A stretch of 64,000 nucleotides of DNA from an uncultured Roseburia sp. (GTDB lineage: Bacteria; Bacillota; Clostridia; Lachnospirales; Lachnospiraceae). The translations under genes were made by a program, and so were the position numbers. Of this stretch, positions 6,822 to 15,406 are shown piece after piece (positions within the stretch are counted from its first letter, which is position 1; each line of letters begins with the position of its first letter). The notes under the pieces were generated by a model, which made no database searches, was not told where the DNA came from, and saw nothing but the letters and a program-made list of their open reading frames with translations. The stretch spans positions 1 to 64,000 of the forward strand of contig CAKREH010000012.1 in NCBI GenBank assembly GCA_934317215.1, read 5' to 3'.

Positions 6822-7892
6822 ATGGCTACGATAAGTTTATGTATGATCGTAAAAAATGAGGAGGCAGTTCTCGCCCGCTGTCTTGACTCGATTGCGGATC
6901 TGATGGACGAGATCATCATCGTGGATACTGGTTCTACGGACCACACAAAGGAGATTGCTGCAAAATACACCAGCCAGATCTATGATTTTAAATGGACAAG
7001 CGATTTTTCCGCGGCAAGAAATTTTTCTTTTTCAAAAGCAAACATGGATTACATCTATGCTGCCGATGCAGACGAGGTTTTAGACGATTTTAACCACGAG
7101 CGTTTTCTGCGGCTCAAAAATGCACTGCTGCCGGAAATTGAGATTGTTCAGATGAAATATGTGACCGATGCCGATTTCGACACTGTTTTAAATGCAAAAA
7201 AAGAATACCGTCCGAAGCTGTTTAAACGTCTGCGCACCTTTACCTGGGTCGATCCGGTGCACGAGACAGTCCGACTGACTCCTGTAATCTTCGACAGTGA
7301 TGTTGAGATTTTACATAAACCGCAGAATTTTCACAGCAAACGTGATTTTTCTATTTTTATCAAAAACTTCCAGAGCGGTCACGAACTCTCTCCGAAAATC
7401 CGCACAATGTATGCCAAAGAACTGTTAAAGACCGGTGACACCAAAGACTTTCAGGATGCAAAACCGATCTTTCAATATATCTTAGAACATGACCTCTCCG
7501 ATGATGCCATGAAGGAAGCCTCCTGTGTACTCGCGCATGTGTACCGCTTAGAGGACAACAAAAATGAATTTTTCAAGCTGACGATGAAGGATATGCTGAC
7601 CACTCCATGTTCCGAAATCTGCTATGAACTTGGCACCTATTTTCTCGCACAGAAGGATTTAAATGAGGCTGTTATCTGGTTTTACAATGCCGCCTACGAA
7701 ACGGAGAGCATCTTAGATGTCCACACCAGCGGCGATCTCCCGCTGTACGGATTAGTTGAATGTTATGAACTGCTTCTTGCCGAGGCAAAATCGAATATTC
7801 CTTCCGATTCCATGCTGGTTTCAAGCTATGAAGAAGCGTTAGAAAAATACCGCCGTGAATCGCAGAGCTGGACGATGCCGGTGGAGAATTAA
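6822..7892 (+). CDS. Family 2 glycosyltransferase with C-terminal TPR-like repeats
   Basis: 356 residues from ATG 6822, which follows AGGGGG by 6 nt; the longer open frame upstream crosses the promoter and is not used. Residues 1-110 form a GT-A fold: MATISLCMIVKNEE, IIIVDTGSTDHT, the region SDFSAARNFSF, and the D-x-D motif in AADADEVLDDF. The C-terminal half (about 190-350) is helical and TPR-like. This is the SunS/YdaM-like 'KNEE' group of cytoplasmic glycosyltransferases found in many Firmicutes; protein or surface-polymer glycosylation is possible, but the acceptor is unknown. It has its own promoter and is followed by but, which also has one. Confidence 0.85.
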   Translation: MATISLCMIVKNEEAVLARCLDSIADLMDEIIIVDTGSTDHTKEIAAKYTSQIYDFKWTSDFSAARNFSFSKANMDYIYAADADEVLDDFNHERFLRLKNALLPEIEIVQMKYVTDADFDTVLNAKKEYRPKLFKRLRTFTWVDPVHETVRLTPVIFDSDVEILHKPQNFHSKRDFSIFIKNFQSGHELSPKIRTMYAKELLKTGDTKDFQDAKPIFQYILEHDLSDDAMKEASCVLAHVYRLEDNKNEFFKLTMKDMLTTPCSEICYELGTYFLAQKDLNEAVIWFYNAAYETESILDVHTSGDLPLYGLVECYELLLAEAKSNIPSDSMLVSSYEEALEKYRRESQSWTMPVEN

Positions 7893-7897
7893 TTGAC

Positions 7898-7926
7898 TTG
7901 TCAAACCCTCCATAAAGTGTTAGGAT
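7898..7926 (+). promoter_or_regulatory. Probable promoter of the CoA-transferase gene
   Basis: TTGTCA (7898-7903), a 17-nt spacer and TAGGAT (7921-7926), about 70 nt before the start codon. It begins right after the stop codon of the glycosyltransferase gene. Confidence 0.55.
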
Positions 7927-7995
7927 AAGACTATGGTAAATTTTTAACAATCTTTTTATATCATGATTTTTAACAATTATGAGGAGGTATTTGTG

Positions 7996-9339
7996 ATGGA
8001 TTATTCACAGGAATACAAACAGAAACTTGTATCTGCCGATGAGGCGGTAAAATTGATCAAATCCGGTGACTGGGTTGATTTCGGCTGGTGTACAAACACC
8101 GTAGATGCCCTTGATCAGGCGCTGGCAAAACGTACCGATGAGTTGACAAACGTAAACCTGCGCGGTGGTATCCTTTTAAAACCGTTAGCAACTTTCGCAC
8201 GTGAGGATGCCGGAGAGCATTTTACATGGAACTCATGGCATATGTCCGGTATCGAGCGTAAAATGATCAGCCGCGGATGCGCTTTCTATTCACCGATCCG
8301 TTACTCCGAACTGCCACGTTACTACCGCGAGCTTGACTGCCCGGATGATGTAGCAATGTTCCAGGTAGCACCGATGGATTCCCACGGATATTTCAATTTC
8401 GGACCAAGTGCCTCCCATCTCGGAGCAATGTGTGAGACTGCAAAACACATCATCGTAGAGGTAAATGAAAATATGCCGCGCTGCCTTGGCGGAACAGAAT
8501 GCGGAATTCACATTTCCGATGTTACCTATATCGTAGAGGGTTCGAATCCTCCGATCGGTGAACTCGGTGCCGGCGGTCCTGCAACAGACATCGACAAGAC
8601 GGTTGCAAAGCTGATCGTAGATGAGATCCCGAACGGTGCATGCTTACAGCTTGGTATCGGCGGTATGCCAAACGCTGTCGGTTCCCTGATTGCAGAGTCT
8701 GACTTAAAAGACCTCGGTGTCCACACAGAGATGTATGTAGATGCATTTGTTGACATCGCAAAAGCCGGAAAGATCACCGGTGCAAAGAAAAATATTGACC
8801 GTTACCGTCAGACCTACGCTTTCGGTGCAGGTACCAAAAAAATGTACGATTACTTAGACGACAACCCAGAGCTGATGAGCGCTCCGGTTGATTACACCAA
8901 CGATATCCGCTCCATCTCTGCACTCGATAACTTTATTTCCATCAACAATGCCGTTGATATCGACCTCTTCGGCCAGGTCAATGCAGAGTCAGCAGGTATC
9001 AAGCAGATCAGTGGTGCCGGCGGACAGTTAGACTTCGTTTTAGGTGCTTACCTGTCAAAAGGCGGCAAGAGCTTTATCTGTCTGTCCTCTACCTTTAAGA
9101 CCAAAGACGGACAGGTGCAGTCAAGAATCCGCCCGACATTGGCAAACGGTTCCATCGTAACCGATACCCGTGCCAACACACATTACGTTGTAACGGAGTA
9201 CGGTAAAGTCAATGTCAAAGGACTTTCCGCATGGCAGAAAGCAGAGGCATTAATCTCTATCGCTCACCCGGATTTCCGTGACGAGCTGATCAAAGAGGCT
9301 GAAAAGATGCACATCTGGAGACGCAGCAACAAATACTAA
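7996..9339 (+). CDS. but: Butyryl-CoA:acetate CoA-transferase
   Basis: 447 residues from ATG 7996, with a perfect GAGGAGG 8 nt upstream; the earlier in-frame ATG (7963) has no ribosome site. The protein exchanges CoA between butyryl-CoA and acetate, the last step of butyrate formation in Roseburia-type gut bacteria. It has the acetyl-CoA hydrolase/transferase fold, with GAGGPATDID, QLGIGGMPNAVG, the catalytic Glu near residue 245 (GVHTEMYVDAF) and the C-terminal GSIVTD/THYVVTEYG block. From memory it is very close to the Roseburia But proteins, much closer than to 4-hydroxybutyrate CoA-transferases. It is monocistronic, with a strong terminator downstream, and its codon use fits high expression. 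Confidence 0.95.
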   Translation: MDYSQEYKQKLVSADEAVKLIKSGDWVDFGWCTNTVDALDQALAKRTDELTNVNLRGGILLKPLATFAREDAGEHFTWNSWHMSGIERKMISRGCAFYSPIRYSELPRYYRELDCPDDVAMFQVAPMDSHGYFNFGPSASHLGAMCETAKHIIVEVNENMPRCLGGTECGIHISDVTYIVEGSNPPIGELGAGGPATDIDKTVAKLIVDEIPNGACLQLGIGGMPNAVGSLIAESDLKDLGVHTEMYVDAFVDIAKAGKITGAKKNIDRYRQTYAFGAGTKKMYDYLDDNPELMSAPVDYTNDIRSISALDNFISINNAVDIDLFGQVNAESAGIKQISGAGGQLDFVLGAYLSKGGKSFICLSSTFKTKDGQVQSRIRPTLANGSIVTDTRANTHYVVTEYGKVNVKGLSAWQKAEALISIAHPDFRDELIKEAEKMHIWRRSNKY

Positions 9340-9357
9340 TTGCACATAATATTATGC

Positions 9358-9411
9358 ATGCATAAACTATACATGCGTAAACTATACATGCATAAACTAT
9401 ACATGCATAAA
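9358..9411. repeat. 15-bp tandem repeat, 3.6 copies
   Basis: Units start at 9358, 9373, 9388 and 9403 with consensus ATGCATAAACTATAC; one copy has a single change (ATGCG). The array sits between the but stop codon and its terminator and would be in the 3' UTR of the but mRNA. Confidence 0.9.
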
Positions 9412-9453
9412 GAAAAGGCAGAACCGCTTCATCCCCGGTTCTGCCTTTTCTTA
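9410..9453 (+). terminator. Strong rho-independent terminator of but
   Basis: A perfect 16-bp stem (AGAAAAGGCAGAACCG 9411-9426 with its complement 9436-9451) and a 9-nt loop. The stem itself ends in A/T runs, so it can act in both directions. Confidence 0.9.
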
Positions 9454-9497
9454 TATTGTGCTACTCATTTTTTCACACAGCCCAGCTTTTTGCTTTC

Positions 9498-9659
9498 TTT
9501 CCATCTCTGGCATTCCCTATACTGTTGCTTTCTTTTTTTCACACCGGCATTTCACCCATTCTGTTATCTTTCCATCTCTGGCATTCTCTATACTGTTGCT
9601 TTCTTTTTTTCACACCGGCATTTCACCCATTCTGTTATCTTTCCATCTCTGGCATTCTT
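9498..9659. repeat. 71-bp tandem repeat, 2.3 copies
   Basis: Copies start at 9498, 9569 and 9640; the first two differ at about one position. The last partial copy runs into the stop codon of the permease gene at 9658. There are no spacers, so it is not a CRISPR array. The near-identity indicates recent duplication. Confidence 0.9.
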
Positions 9660-10365
9660 ACACAGTCACTCTCTGTTTTTTCAGGAAATTCCACCCCAGC
9701 ACTGCCATAATGACTGCAGCTATGACTCCAACGACAACCAGATACTGCACGATATTTCCGAATCCGATCTGCATGCCAAACTGATGCAGCTTTGCTGCCA
9801 GTGCTTCATTTTCAGTTATTTTCGCCGGCACAAGTGTGAGAAACATCCAGATCGCCCAGATTATCCAGAATGCTTTCATTCCAAACCGCAGGATCACAGC
9901 CCCTAAAAACAGTTCAACAACCGTCATTCCCACGATAACCGCCAGAAGATATTTCCAATGAAAATACTGTGTGAGATCCAGTATAATTTCACACTGCGGA
10001 TAGATCACGCGCATCAGGGCGAGTTCTATCTTCCCAAGCACGAACAGTAACAGTTCTAATCCTGCCAGTTCTGCCATGTTAAACAATGCATAACTTCCCA
10101 CATATGCTCTTCTTGTCGCTCCCATGGAAATTGCCATATTAAATTCCCCGACAAAAGAAAAAATGATTCCAAAGAAATGCACAAATACCAGTACTGCCAT
10201 CGCGATCAACATTCCAAGAGTGACACACTCATTTTCTTCCATGGTATTTGCCCGGATGATCATCATAACAATGATTCCAAATACGTAACTGCCAAATGCA
10301 ACTGCAAGGAACTGCAGCACTTCCATTTTTCTTGTCTTACACTGTATCAAAAAATTTTCGATCAT
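9658..10365 (-). CDS. ABC transporter permease-like membrane protein (second permease)
   Basis: 235 residues with about six hydrophobic segments (near residues 15-37, 50-72, 95-110, 135-155, 160-180 and 205-225), no signal for secretion, and the short cytosolic motif SMGATRRAY between segments 2 and 3 that is common in bacitracin/lantibiotic-type exporter permeases. It is the last gene of a gntR-ATPase-permease-permease operon. Substrate unknown; such systems mostly export or defend against cell-envelope-active compounds. The 71-bp repeat begins at its stop codon. Confidence 0.75.
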   Translation of the reverse strand: MIENFLIQCKTRKMEVLQFLAVAFGSYVFGIIVMMIIRANTMEENECVTLGMLIAMAVLVFVHFFGIIFSFVGEFNMAISMGATRRAYVGSYALFNMAELAGLELLLFVLGKIELALMRVIYPQCEIILDLTQYFHWKYLLAVIVGMTVVELFLGAVILRFGMKAFWIIWAIWMFLTLVPAKITENEALAAKLHQFGMQIGFGNIVQYLVVVGVIAAVIMAVLGWNFLKKQRVTV

Positions 10366-10453
10366 TTTTCACACCCTGCTCCTTTCACACTGTCCCGGTT
10401 TTCTGCTTCAAATACTCCTCTTCACCCTGCTCTGACTTTTCTGCACAAATACA

Positions 10454-11131
10454 TTACACACGGACTTCATACTTTGATACAATGCGAAGCATCATGACCA
10501 GACTGACTGCATACAGCGCAGCTGCCACAACTGCACCGATCAAAAGCCCCATCGAAATGACACTGCCGGACTGTCCCTGGAACCATGCGGTCAGCGTATC
10601 CGAGAGATCGCTGCCCATGATAAACCCTGCACCAACGCCCATCACAACTGCAACTGTCACAATGATACCGACTGCTATTCCCTTTTTTCCATAACGCATC
10701 TGCAAAACAGCGCAGATCTGACCGAATGCAATACACAAAACAAATGCTTCCGCGATCAGTATATTCTTAAATCCATCCATTCTGCCTGCGGACATATATC
10801 CCGTAAAAAGAATAAACAGATATGCAGTCACCGCATAGCCTGCATATAACAGCTGCGCACCCCATGCAGCTTCCTTTCTGCCTGATCCAAATGAAAGCAC
10901 CATCGGAATATAGGCTCCTCCATAACTGATCGGTCCAATATAGTTAAACATGATGCCGATCAGGACCGCAAAGTAATTAGCACTCTGCCAGAATCCACCG
11001 TCAGTGCTCTCACCCATACTGAAAAACAAACCGTACAGCAAAACAAATCCAATCAGGATAGCTGTCATCTGTATTCCATATTTTCCCCAGAAAAGCAGGT
11101 TCCTTTTTATTATCATTTTAGACTGTTCCAT
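10454..11131 (-). CDS. ABC transporter permease-like membrane protein (first permease)
   Basis: 225 residues with six predicted membrane segments and a cytosolic SFGSGRKEAAWG motif between segments 2 and 3, parallel to the motif in the next gene (SMGATRRAY). The two proteins therefore look like the two halves of a heterodimeric permease. It lies 22 nt after the ATPase gene and 88 nt before the second permease gene. Confidence 0.75.
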   Translation of the reverse strand: MEQSKMIIKRNLLFWGKYGIQMTAILIGFVLLYGLFFSMGESTDGGFWQSANYFAVLIGIMFNYIGPISYGGAYIPMVLSFGSGRKEAAWGAQLLYAGYAVTAYLFILFTGYMSAGRMDGFKNILIAEAFVLCIAFGQICAVLQMRYGKKGIAVGIIVTVAVVMGVGAGFIMGSDLSDTLTAWFQGQSGSVISMGLLIGAVVAAALYAVSLVMMLRIVSKYEVRV

Positions 11132-11153
11132 TTTCCATTCCTCCCGCTATTTC

Positions 11154-12041
11154 CTAGTCATCTAATCCGCACAGTGAAACAAATAATTTCTCCAGGCTGA
11201 TCGGCTGGATCGTCACATCATAGCCCTTTGGCAGCTCCTGACCTTCTTTTAAAAGTATGGTCACACTCTTGCTGCGTCCCATTTTTTCCTCGTGATGTTT
11301 CTCATATCCTTCCGTCGCCTGGTCTACCACTTCCGCAAGTCCGCTGACATGGTAACTTCTCTCCAACAGATCCTGTGTATTTTCTTTCAGCAAAAGACTG
11401 CCATCCTTAATCATAATGACCTCTTCCATCAGGTCTGCTGCCTCCTCGATAATGTGCGTGGATATCACAAAAGTACGTCCTGTCTCTGTATACTCTTCCA
11501 TCAGTTTATGATAAAAATACTCACGCATCACAACATCCAGCCCTGCCACCGGCTCATCTAAAAATGTGAAATCCGCTTTGCTGGCAAGTGCAACAATGAT
11601 TGTTACCATGGAAAGCATACCTTTTGACATTTTGTTGATGCGCTGTTTCGTGTTCAATTCAAACTTCTCGATCAGCTCATCTGCCATCTTCTGATCCCAG
11701 TTCGGATAATAATAAGATGCATTCTTTAAATACTCTTTTACTTTTAAAGCACTGACACCGCTTCCATACAGGTTGGTCGACAGTTCTCTCGAAAAGCAGA
11801 TATGATCTAATGCTTTTCTATTTTCCCATATCTTTTCGCCGTTCCAGGTCACATTTCCCTCCGTCGCCGGATTCTGTGCGGACAAGATTGATAACAGTGT
11901 TGTTTTTCCTGCACCGTTTCTTCCGATCAGACCATAGATCTTTCCTTTTTCCAGTGTGAAATCTATATTTTTTAAAACTTCTTTTTTCCCATAACTCTTA
12001 TTGACATTGCTGCAGATGATTGCTTCCATCTTATTTTCCAT
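11154..12041 (-). CDS. ABC transporter ATP-binding protein, YtrB-like
   Basis: 295 residues. Walker A GRNGAGKTT is near residues 39-47 and Walker B reads FTFLDEPVAGLD; the signature loop is degenerate (N-K-M-S-K-G-M-L-S-M-V instead of LSGGQ), as in many YtrB/EcsA-type exporters. An H-switch is present in ISTHIIEEAADLM. A C-terminal domain of about 80 residues follows. It starts 13 nt after the GntR gene and feeds the two permeases downstream. Confidence 0.88.
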   Translation of the reverse strand: MENKMEAIICSNVNKSYGKKEVLKNIDFTLEKGKIYGLIGRNGAGKTTLLSILSAQNPATEGNVTWNGEKIWENRKALDHICFSRELSTNLYGSGVSALKVKEYLKNASYYYPNWDQKMADELIEKFELNTKQRINKMSKGMLSMVTIIVALASKADFTFLDEPVAGLDVVMREYFYHKLMEEYTETGRTFVISTHIIEEAADLMEEVIMIKDGSLLLKENTQDLLERSYHVSGLAEVVDQATEGYEKHHEEKMGRSKSVTILLKEGQELPKGYDVTIQPISLEKLFVSLCGLDD

Positions 12042-12054
12042 TTTATCTTCCCCC

Positions 12055-12420
12055 TTATTGATCTGCTGACTGGATCAGTTTAATGACCTCATTTTTATCA
12101 AGTCCGATGCTTGCCGCTTCCTCTAACAATTTTTTGACATAGTGATCAAAAAATTCGTTCCGCCTGCGGTTTAAAATGTTTTCTTTTGCCCCTTCTGCTA
12201 CAAACATGCCGATTCCCCTTTTCTTATATAAAATTCCTTCATCTACCAATATATTCACGCCTTTCGCCGCAGTCGCCGGGTTGATCGCATATAACTTTGC
12301 CAGCTCATTGGTACTCGGCACACGCTCTTCCTCCAGAAGAATATCCCTCAAAATATCTGTTTCGATCATTTCTGCGATCTGCAGATAAATGGATTTCTCC
12401 TGCGTTAAGATTTCATTCAT
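12055..12420 (-). CDS. GntR-family transcriptional regulator, YtrA subfamily
   Basis: 121 residues, the short YtrA form: a winged helix (residues 10-75, with S-I-Y-L-Q-I-A-E-M-I and RVPSTNELAKLYAINPATAAKG) and a short helical tail in place of a ligand domain. It heads the operon with the ABC exporter, the usual arrangement for regulators that respond to cell-envelope stress. A palindrome overlapping its promoter suggests autoregulation. Confidence 0.9.
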   Translation of the reverse strand: MNEILTQEKSIYLQIAEMIETDILRDILLEEERVPSTNELAKLYAINPATAAKGVNILVDEGILYKKRGIGMFVAEGAKENILNRRRNEFFDHYVKKLLEEAASIGLDKNEVIKLIQSADQ

Positions 12421-12497
12421 GCATGGTGGCTCCTTTCTTTCAATTTCATTCCTGATAAGATTCCGTTGGCATTATGTGGTTGGTTGGTTTGTTATGT

Positions 12498-12547
12498 GGT
12501 TCATTACTTGTGTAACTAACCATAGCACTATGTTACGATATTGTCAA
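12498..12547 (-). promoter_or_regulatory. Promoter and likely operator of the YtrA-type operon
   Basis: On the minus strand, TTGACA (12547-12542), a 17-nt spacer and TATGGT (12524-12519) form a good sigma-A promoter. Overlapping and following the -10 is an imperfect 24-bp palindrome, GGTTAGTTAC-ACAA-GTAATGAACC (8 of 10 positions symmetric), well placed for repression by the YtrA-type protein. Confidence 0.7.
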
Positions 12548-12584
12548 CAAATTTATTCATAAAATTTAGAAAATTTCTATAACG

Positions 12585-12642
12585 CAAAAAAAAGCAACAC
12601 CATCACAACCCACCTGTCAAACAGGTCAGTCATGTGTGTTGC
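12585..12642 (-). terminator. Terminator of the sdaAB-sdaAA operon
   Basis: Minus-strand RNA forms GCAACAC (12642-12636) with GTGTTGC (12600-12594), enclosing a perfect 6-bp ACCTGT/ACAGGT hairpin (12612-12626), followed by a run of eight U residues. It lies between the sda stop and the gntR promoter. Confidence 0.75.
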
Positions 12643-12691
12643 CTTGTCAAATAACAAAAACCGATTTACCTCATTTTTTCCATCCACGGCA

Positions 12692-13576
12692 TCATGCTTC
12701 CTGCATTCTGCCCCCGGACATCCGCTCACGGATCTCCACTCCAGTCGGTGTTCCCGCAAGTCCGCCCTTTCCTGTTTCACGGATATCCTCGGACATGCTC
12801 CTTCCGATACTCCGCATCGCATCGATCACCTCATCCGGCGGAATCTTGCTAAAGATTCCCGCACTTGTCAGATCTGCCGATGTCAGTGCATTGACTGCGC
12901 CCATCACATTTCGTTTCACACACGGCACCTCCACCAGACCGGCAACCGGATCACAGGCAAGTCCCAGCAGATTTTTTAAAGCCAGTGCCGCCGCATTTGC
13001 GATTTCTTTTGCACTGCCGCCCAGCAAATGCACAACTCCACCCGCTGCCATCGCAGATGCGGAACCGATCTCCGCCTGACAGCCTCCCGCTGCCCCTGCC
13101 AGAAAAGCCCTCTCCGCGATCACTCCGCCGACTCCCGCTGCCACGAACAGCGCTTCCACCATTTTTTCTTCGGAATACCCTTTTTCTTCCTGCAGACTTA
13201 AAAATACTGCTGGTACGACTCCGCAGGAACCTGCCGTCGGTGCTGCAACAATACGCTTCATACAGGCATTCGACTCACTGGTTTTTAAAGCCTTTTCCAT
13301 GACTTTCCCGATAAAATCTCCACAGAGAAGATTTCCCTCTGCCCTTGCATCCATCATCTTTTTGCCTTCCGTACCGACAAGTCCGCTCTCGGATTTTAAT
13401 TTTTCATCATAACGCTCGTCTGCATACTTCATTGCCTGATACATGTCACGCATCTGCTCAAAAGATTCTTCCTGCGAGATTCCCTGCTCCCTGCAGTCAT
13501 CCTCCTGCACGATCTTCCAGAACGGTTTTCCGGATTTTTCTTCTAATTCACATAATTCCTGTAATGATCCATACAT
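12692..13576 (-). CDS. sdaAA: L-serine dehydratase, iron-sulfur type, alpha subunit
   Basis: 294 residues. Deaminates L-serine to pyruvate and ammonia as part of a two-subunit, oxygen-sensitive [4Fe-4S] enzyme. Family motifs include APTAGSCGVVPA, GGCQAEIGSASAMAA and GLACDPVAGLVEVPCVKRN, which carry the cluster cysteines. It lies 47 nt downstream of the beta-subunit gene in the order sdaAB-sdaAA, as in Bacillus and clostridia, and is followed by a strong terminator. Confidence 0.93.
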   Translation of the reverse strand: MYGSLQELCELEEKSGKPFWKIVQEDDCREQGISQEESFEQMRDMYQAMKYADERYDEKLKSESGLVGTEGKKMMDARAEGNLLCGDFIGKVMEKALKTSESNACMKRIVAAPTAGSCGVVPAVFLSLQEEKGYSEEKMVEALFVAAGVGGVIAERAFLAGAAGGCQAEIGSASAMAAGGVVHLLGGSAKEIANAAALALKNLLGLACDPVAGLVEVPCVKRNVMGAVNALTSADLTSAGIFSKIPPDEVIDAMRSIGRSMSEDIRETGKGGLAGTPTGVEIRERMSGGRMQEA

Positions 13577-13623
13577 GAAATGTTCCTACTTTCTTATGAT
13601 AAATTTTGGTACATGAGTCATCT

Positions 13624-14289
13624 CTACTCTTCCTCAAGGCTGCAATATGTCACTTTTAATATGCCCTCTAACCGCTCCAGCCATGCAAGCGATTCTTTTG
13701 GCACTTCCTGATCGCACTCTATGACCATGACGGCGCTGCCCCCCCTGCTTTTCCGGTAAAGCTGCATTGCTGCAATGTTGACCCCTTTGTGTGCAAGCAT
13801 GGAAGTCACTTCGGTGACATGTCCCGGCTGGTCGATGTTGTGCACGATCAGTGTCGGATAATCACCGCTGAAATTGGCGGTGATCCCGTCAAGTTCACAG
13901 ATCTGTATCCGCCCGCCTCCGATGGAAGCCGCGATCACTTCAAGTGTACGTCCTGTAACTCCTGTCAGATTCATTTTTACCGAGTTCGGATGCACATCGC
14001 CAAGGTCAATACCATCTAAGGAAAATTTCATTTCTCTCTCCTCTGCGATCCGGAAACTGTCCGGTATTGCCGGATCATCCACCTGCATTCCCAATAATCC
14101 CGCAATCAGTGCCTTATCCGTGCCGTGTCCCTTCCCCGTCGCAAGGAACGAACCATGAAAGTATATTTTTGCCTCTTTTACTTCTTCCGCAAGCAGTTTA
14201 CGGCTGACTCTCCCGATCTTGACGGCTCCCGCCGTGTGTGAACTGGACGGACCGACCATCACAGGCCCGATGATGTCTAACAGGTTCAT
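13624..14289 (-). CDS. sdaAB: L-serine dehydratase, iron-sulfur type, beta subunit
   Basis: 221 residues. The N-terminal part carries the family motif DIIGPVMVGPSSSHTAGA; the C-terminal part (about 145-215) is an ACT domain (N-I-D-Q-P-G-H-V-T-E-V and GVNIAAMQLYRKSRGG), which in this family binds serine for allosteric control. It pairs with the alpha subunit immediately downstream. Confidence 0.93.
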   Translation of the reverse strand: MNLLDIIGPVMVGPSSSHTAGAVKIGRVSRKLLAEEVKEAKIYFHGSFLATGKGHGTDKALIAGLLGMQVDDPAIPDSFRIAEEREMKFSLDGIDLGDVHPNSVKMNLTGVTGRTLEVIAASIGGGRIQICELDGITANFSGDYPTLIVHNIDQPGHVTEVTSMLAHKGVNIAAMQLYRKSRGGSAVMVIECDQEVPKESLAWLERLEGILKVTYCSLEEE

Positions 14290-14412
14290 ATCATATCTCC
14301 GTTTCTTTCATAAGTATTTACTTATGTTTTCTATAATTTTATCCTATTTGAAGTTATATCAAATCCATGATACATTTTAATTGCTATATACACACACACA
14401 TTTATAGCATAG

Positions 14413-14452
14413 AAAAGGACAGCGTTTCCACCTCAGGAAACCTGTTCTTTTT
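14413..14452. terminator. Terminator after the LysR gene
   Basis: A hairpin with stem AAAAGGACAG/CTGTTCTTTT (one G-U) and inner GTTTCC/GGAAAC around a 6-nt loop, flanked by A/T runs on both sides. It lies just past the stop of the minus-strand lysR and upstream of sdaAB. Confidence 0.8.
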
Positions 14453-14455
14453 ATT

Positions 14456-15406
14456 TTACAGCAACAGCGTGTTCGTATCAGTCTGCCCGTGAAACATACC
14501 ATCGGTTGTTTTCATCGCTCTAATCTCATCATGCCCATACCAGCGCACAATATCCATAAAATCACGGAGTGGATCATTCCATACCTTATGTGGATGATAT
14601 ACCAGATTTAAATTTCTTTCAAGACAAAGATCTTCCACTTTTATTTCCGCCAGACGGTCTTCTTTTAAATATTCCTCAATCAGACAATATGGCAGCACAG
14701 AAATACCAAATCCATCTTCCACCGCCTTCACAAGTACTTTCGTGCTCCGGCTCTCCCAAAGCGGCTCGATCACGCAGTCTTTTGCCCTTAAAATGGCTTC
14801 AAAACGGTCACGTACCCCGGCTCCCTTTTCCCGCAGAAGAAAATTCTCTTTTTTCAGGTCCTCAAATCTGACATGCTCCTTCCCCGCCAGTGGATGATCC
14901 GGTGCCGCAACAATAAGCGTCCTGTCCTTTGCAAACGGCTCCTGTATATAGTCCGTCTCACCGGGCAGATCTTCCATCATACCCAGATCAATCTGGTGCG
15001 TTCTTAATAGTTCCATCAGCTTCACCGATCCACTGACCGTCACTTTCACACGAATGTCCGGATATTTTTTTTCAAATGCACGGATAAAGCCCCGCAGCAT
15101 TTTTACGCCGACCGAAAGGTTTGCACCGATGCGTATTGTCCGCACGCCTTCCGTTTCCTTCAAATGCTGCTCTAAATCATGATACAGTCCTAAGATGTGG
15201 CACGCGTACTGATAGAGCAGCCTGCCGCTCTCCGTCGGTACCACTTTGCGGTTATAGCGCTCTAAGAAGCAGACACCGCTCTCCTGCTCCAGCTCCTTGA
15301 TAGTCTGGCTGACTGCAGGCTGTGTCATATAAAGTTTCTGGGCTGCCTTTGTCATGCTTCCCTCTTCGCACACTGTGCGAAAAATAGTCAGTTGTCTGTT
15401 ATTCAT
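14456..15406 (-). CDS. LysR-family regulator linked to molybdate transport
   Basis: 316 residues: an N-terminal HTH (residues 1-60, with SMTKAAQKLYMTQPAVSQTIKELE) and a periplasmic-binding-protein-like effector domain (90-300). Its start overlaps the modC stop by 8 nt, so it is translationally coupled to the molybdate transporter operon and probably responds to molybdate, sulfur or cofactor supply. It lacks a ModE-type molybdate-binding domain. A terminator follows at once. Confidence 0.88.
   Translation of the reverse strand: MNNRQLTIFRTVCEEGSMTKAAQKLYMTQPAVSQTIKELEQESGVCFLERYNRKVVPTESGRLLYQYACHILGLYHDLEQHLKETEGVRTIRIGANLSVGVKMLRGFIRAFEKKYPDIRVKVTVSGSVKLMELLRTHQIDLGMMEDLPGETDYIQEPFAKDRTLIVAAPDHPLAGKEHVRFEDLKKENFLLREKGAGVRDRFEAILRAKDCVIEPLWESRSTKVLVKAVEDGFGISVLPYCLIEEYLKEDRLAEIKVEDLCLERNLNLVYHPHKVWNDPLRDFMDIVRWYGHDEIRAMKTTDGMFHGQTDTNTLLL

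Larger units (their letters stand above)
9340..9657. other. Repeat-rich intergenic region between but and the ABC permease gene
   Basis: 318 nt between convergent genes, made of a 15-bp tandem repeat, a strong terminator and a 71-bp tandem repeat (all listed). Several overlapping plus-strand frames cross it only because the repeat has no stops; they have low-complexity translations and are not called as genes. Confidence 0.7.

Noticed and set aside
8525..8560. T-arm-like sequence GGTTCGAATCC, as in a tRNA gene
   Set aside because: It lies inside the conserved coding sequence of the CoA-transferase (E-G-S-N-P-P), and no acceptor, D or anticodon stem can be drawn around it.
9498..9659. CRISPR array or short ORF family
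   Set aside because: The 71-bp units have no unique spacers, and the open frames across them are low-complexity without ribosome sites.
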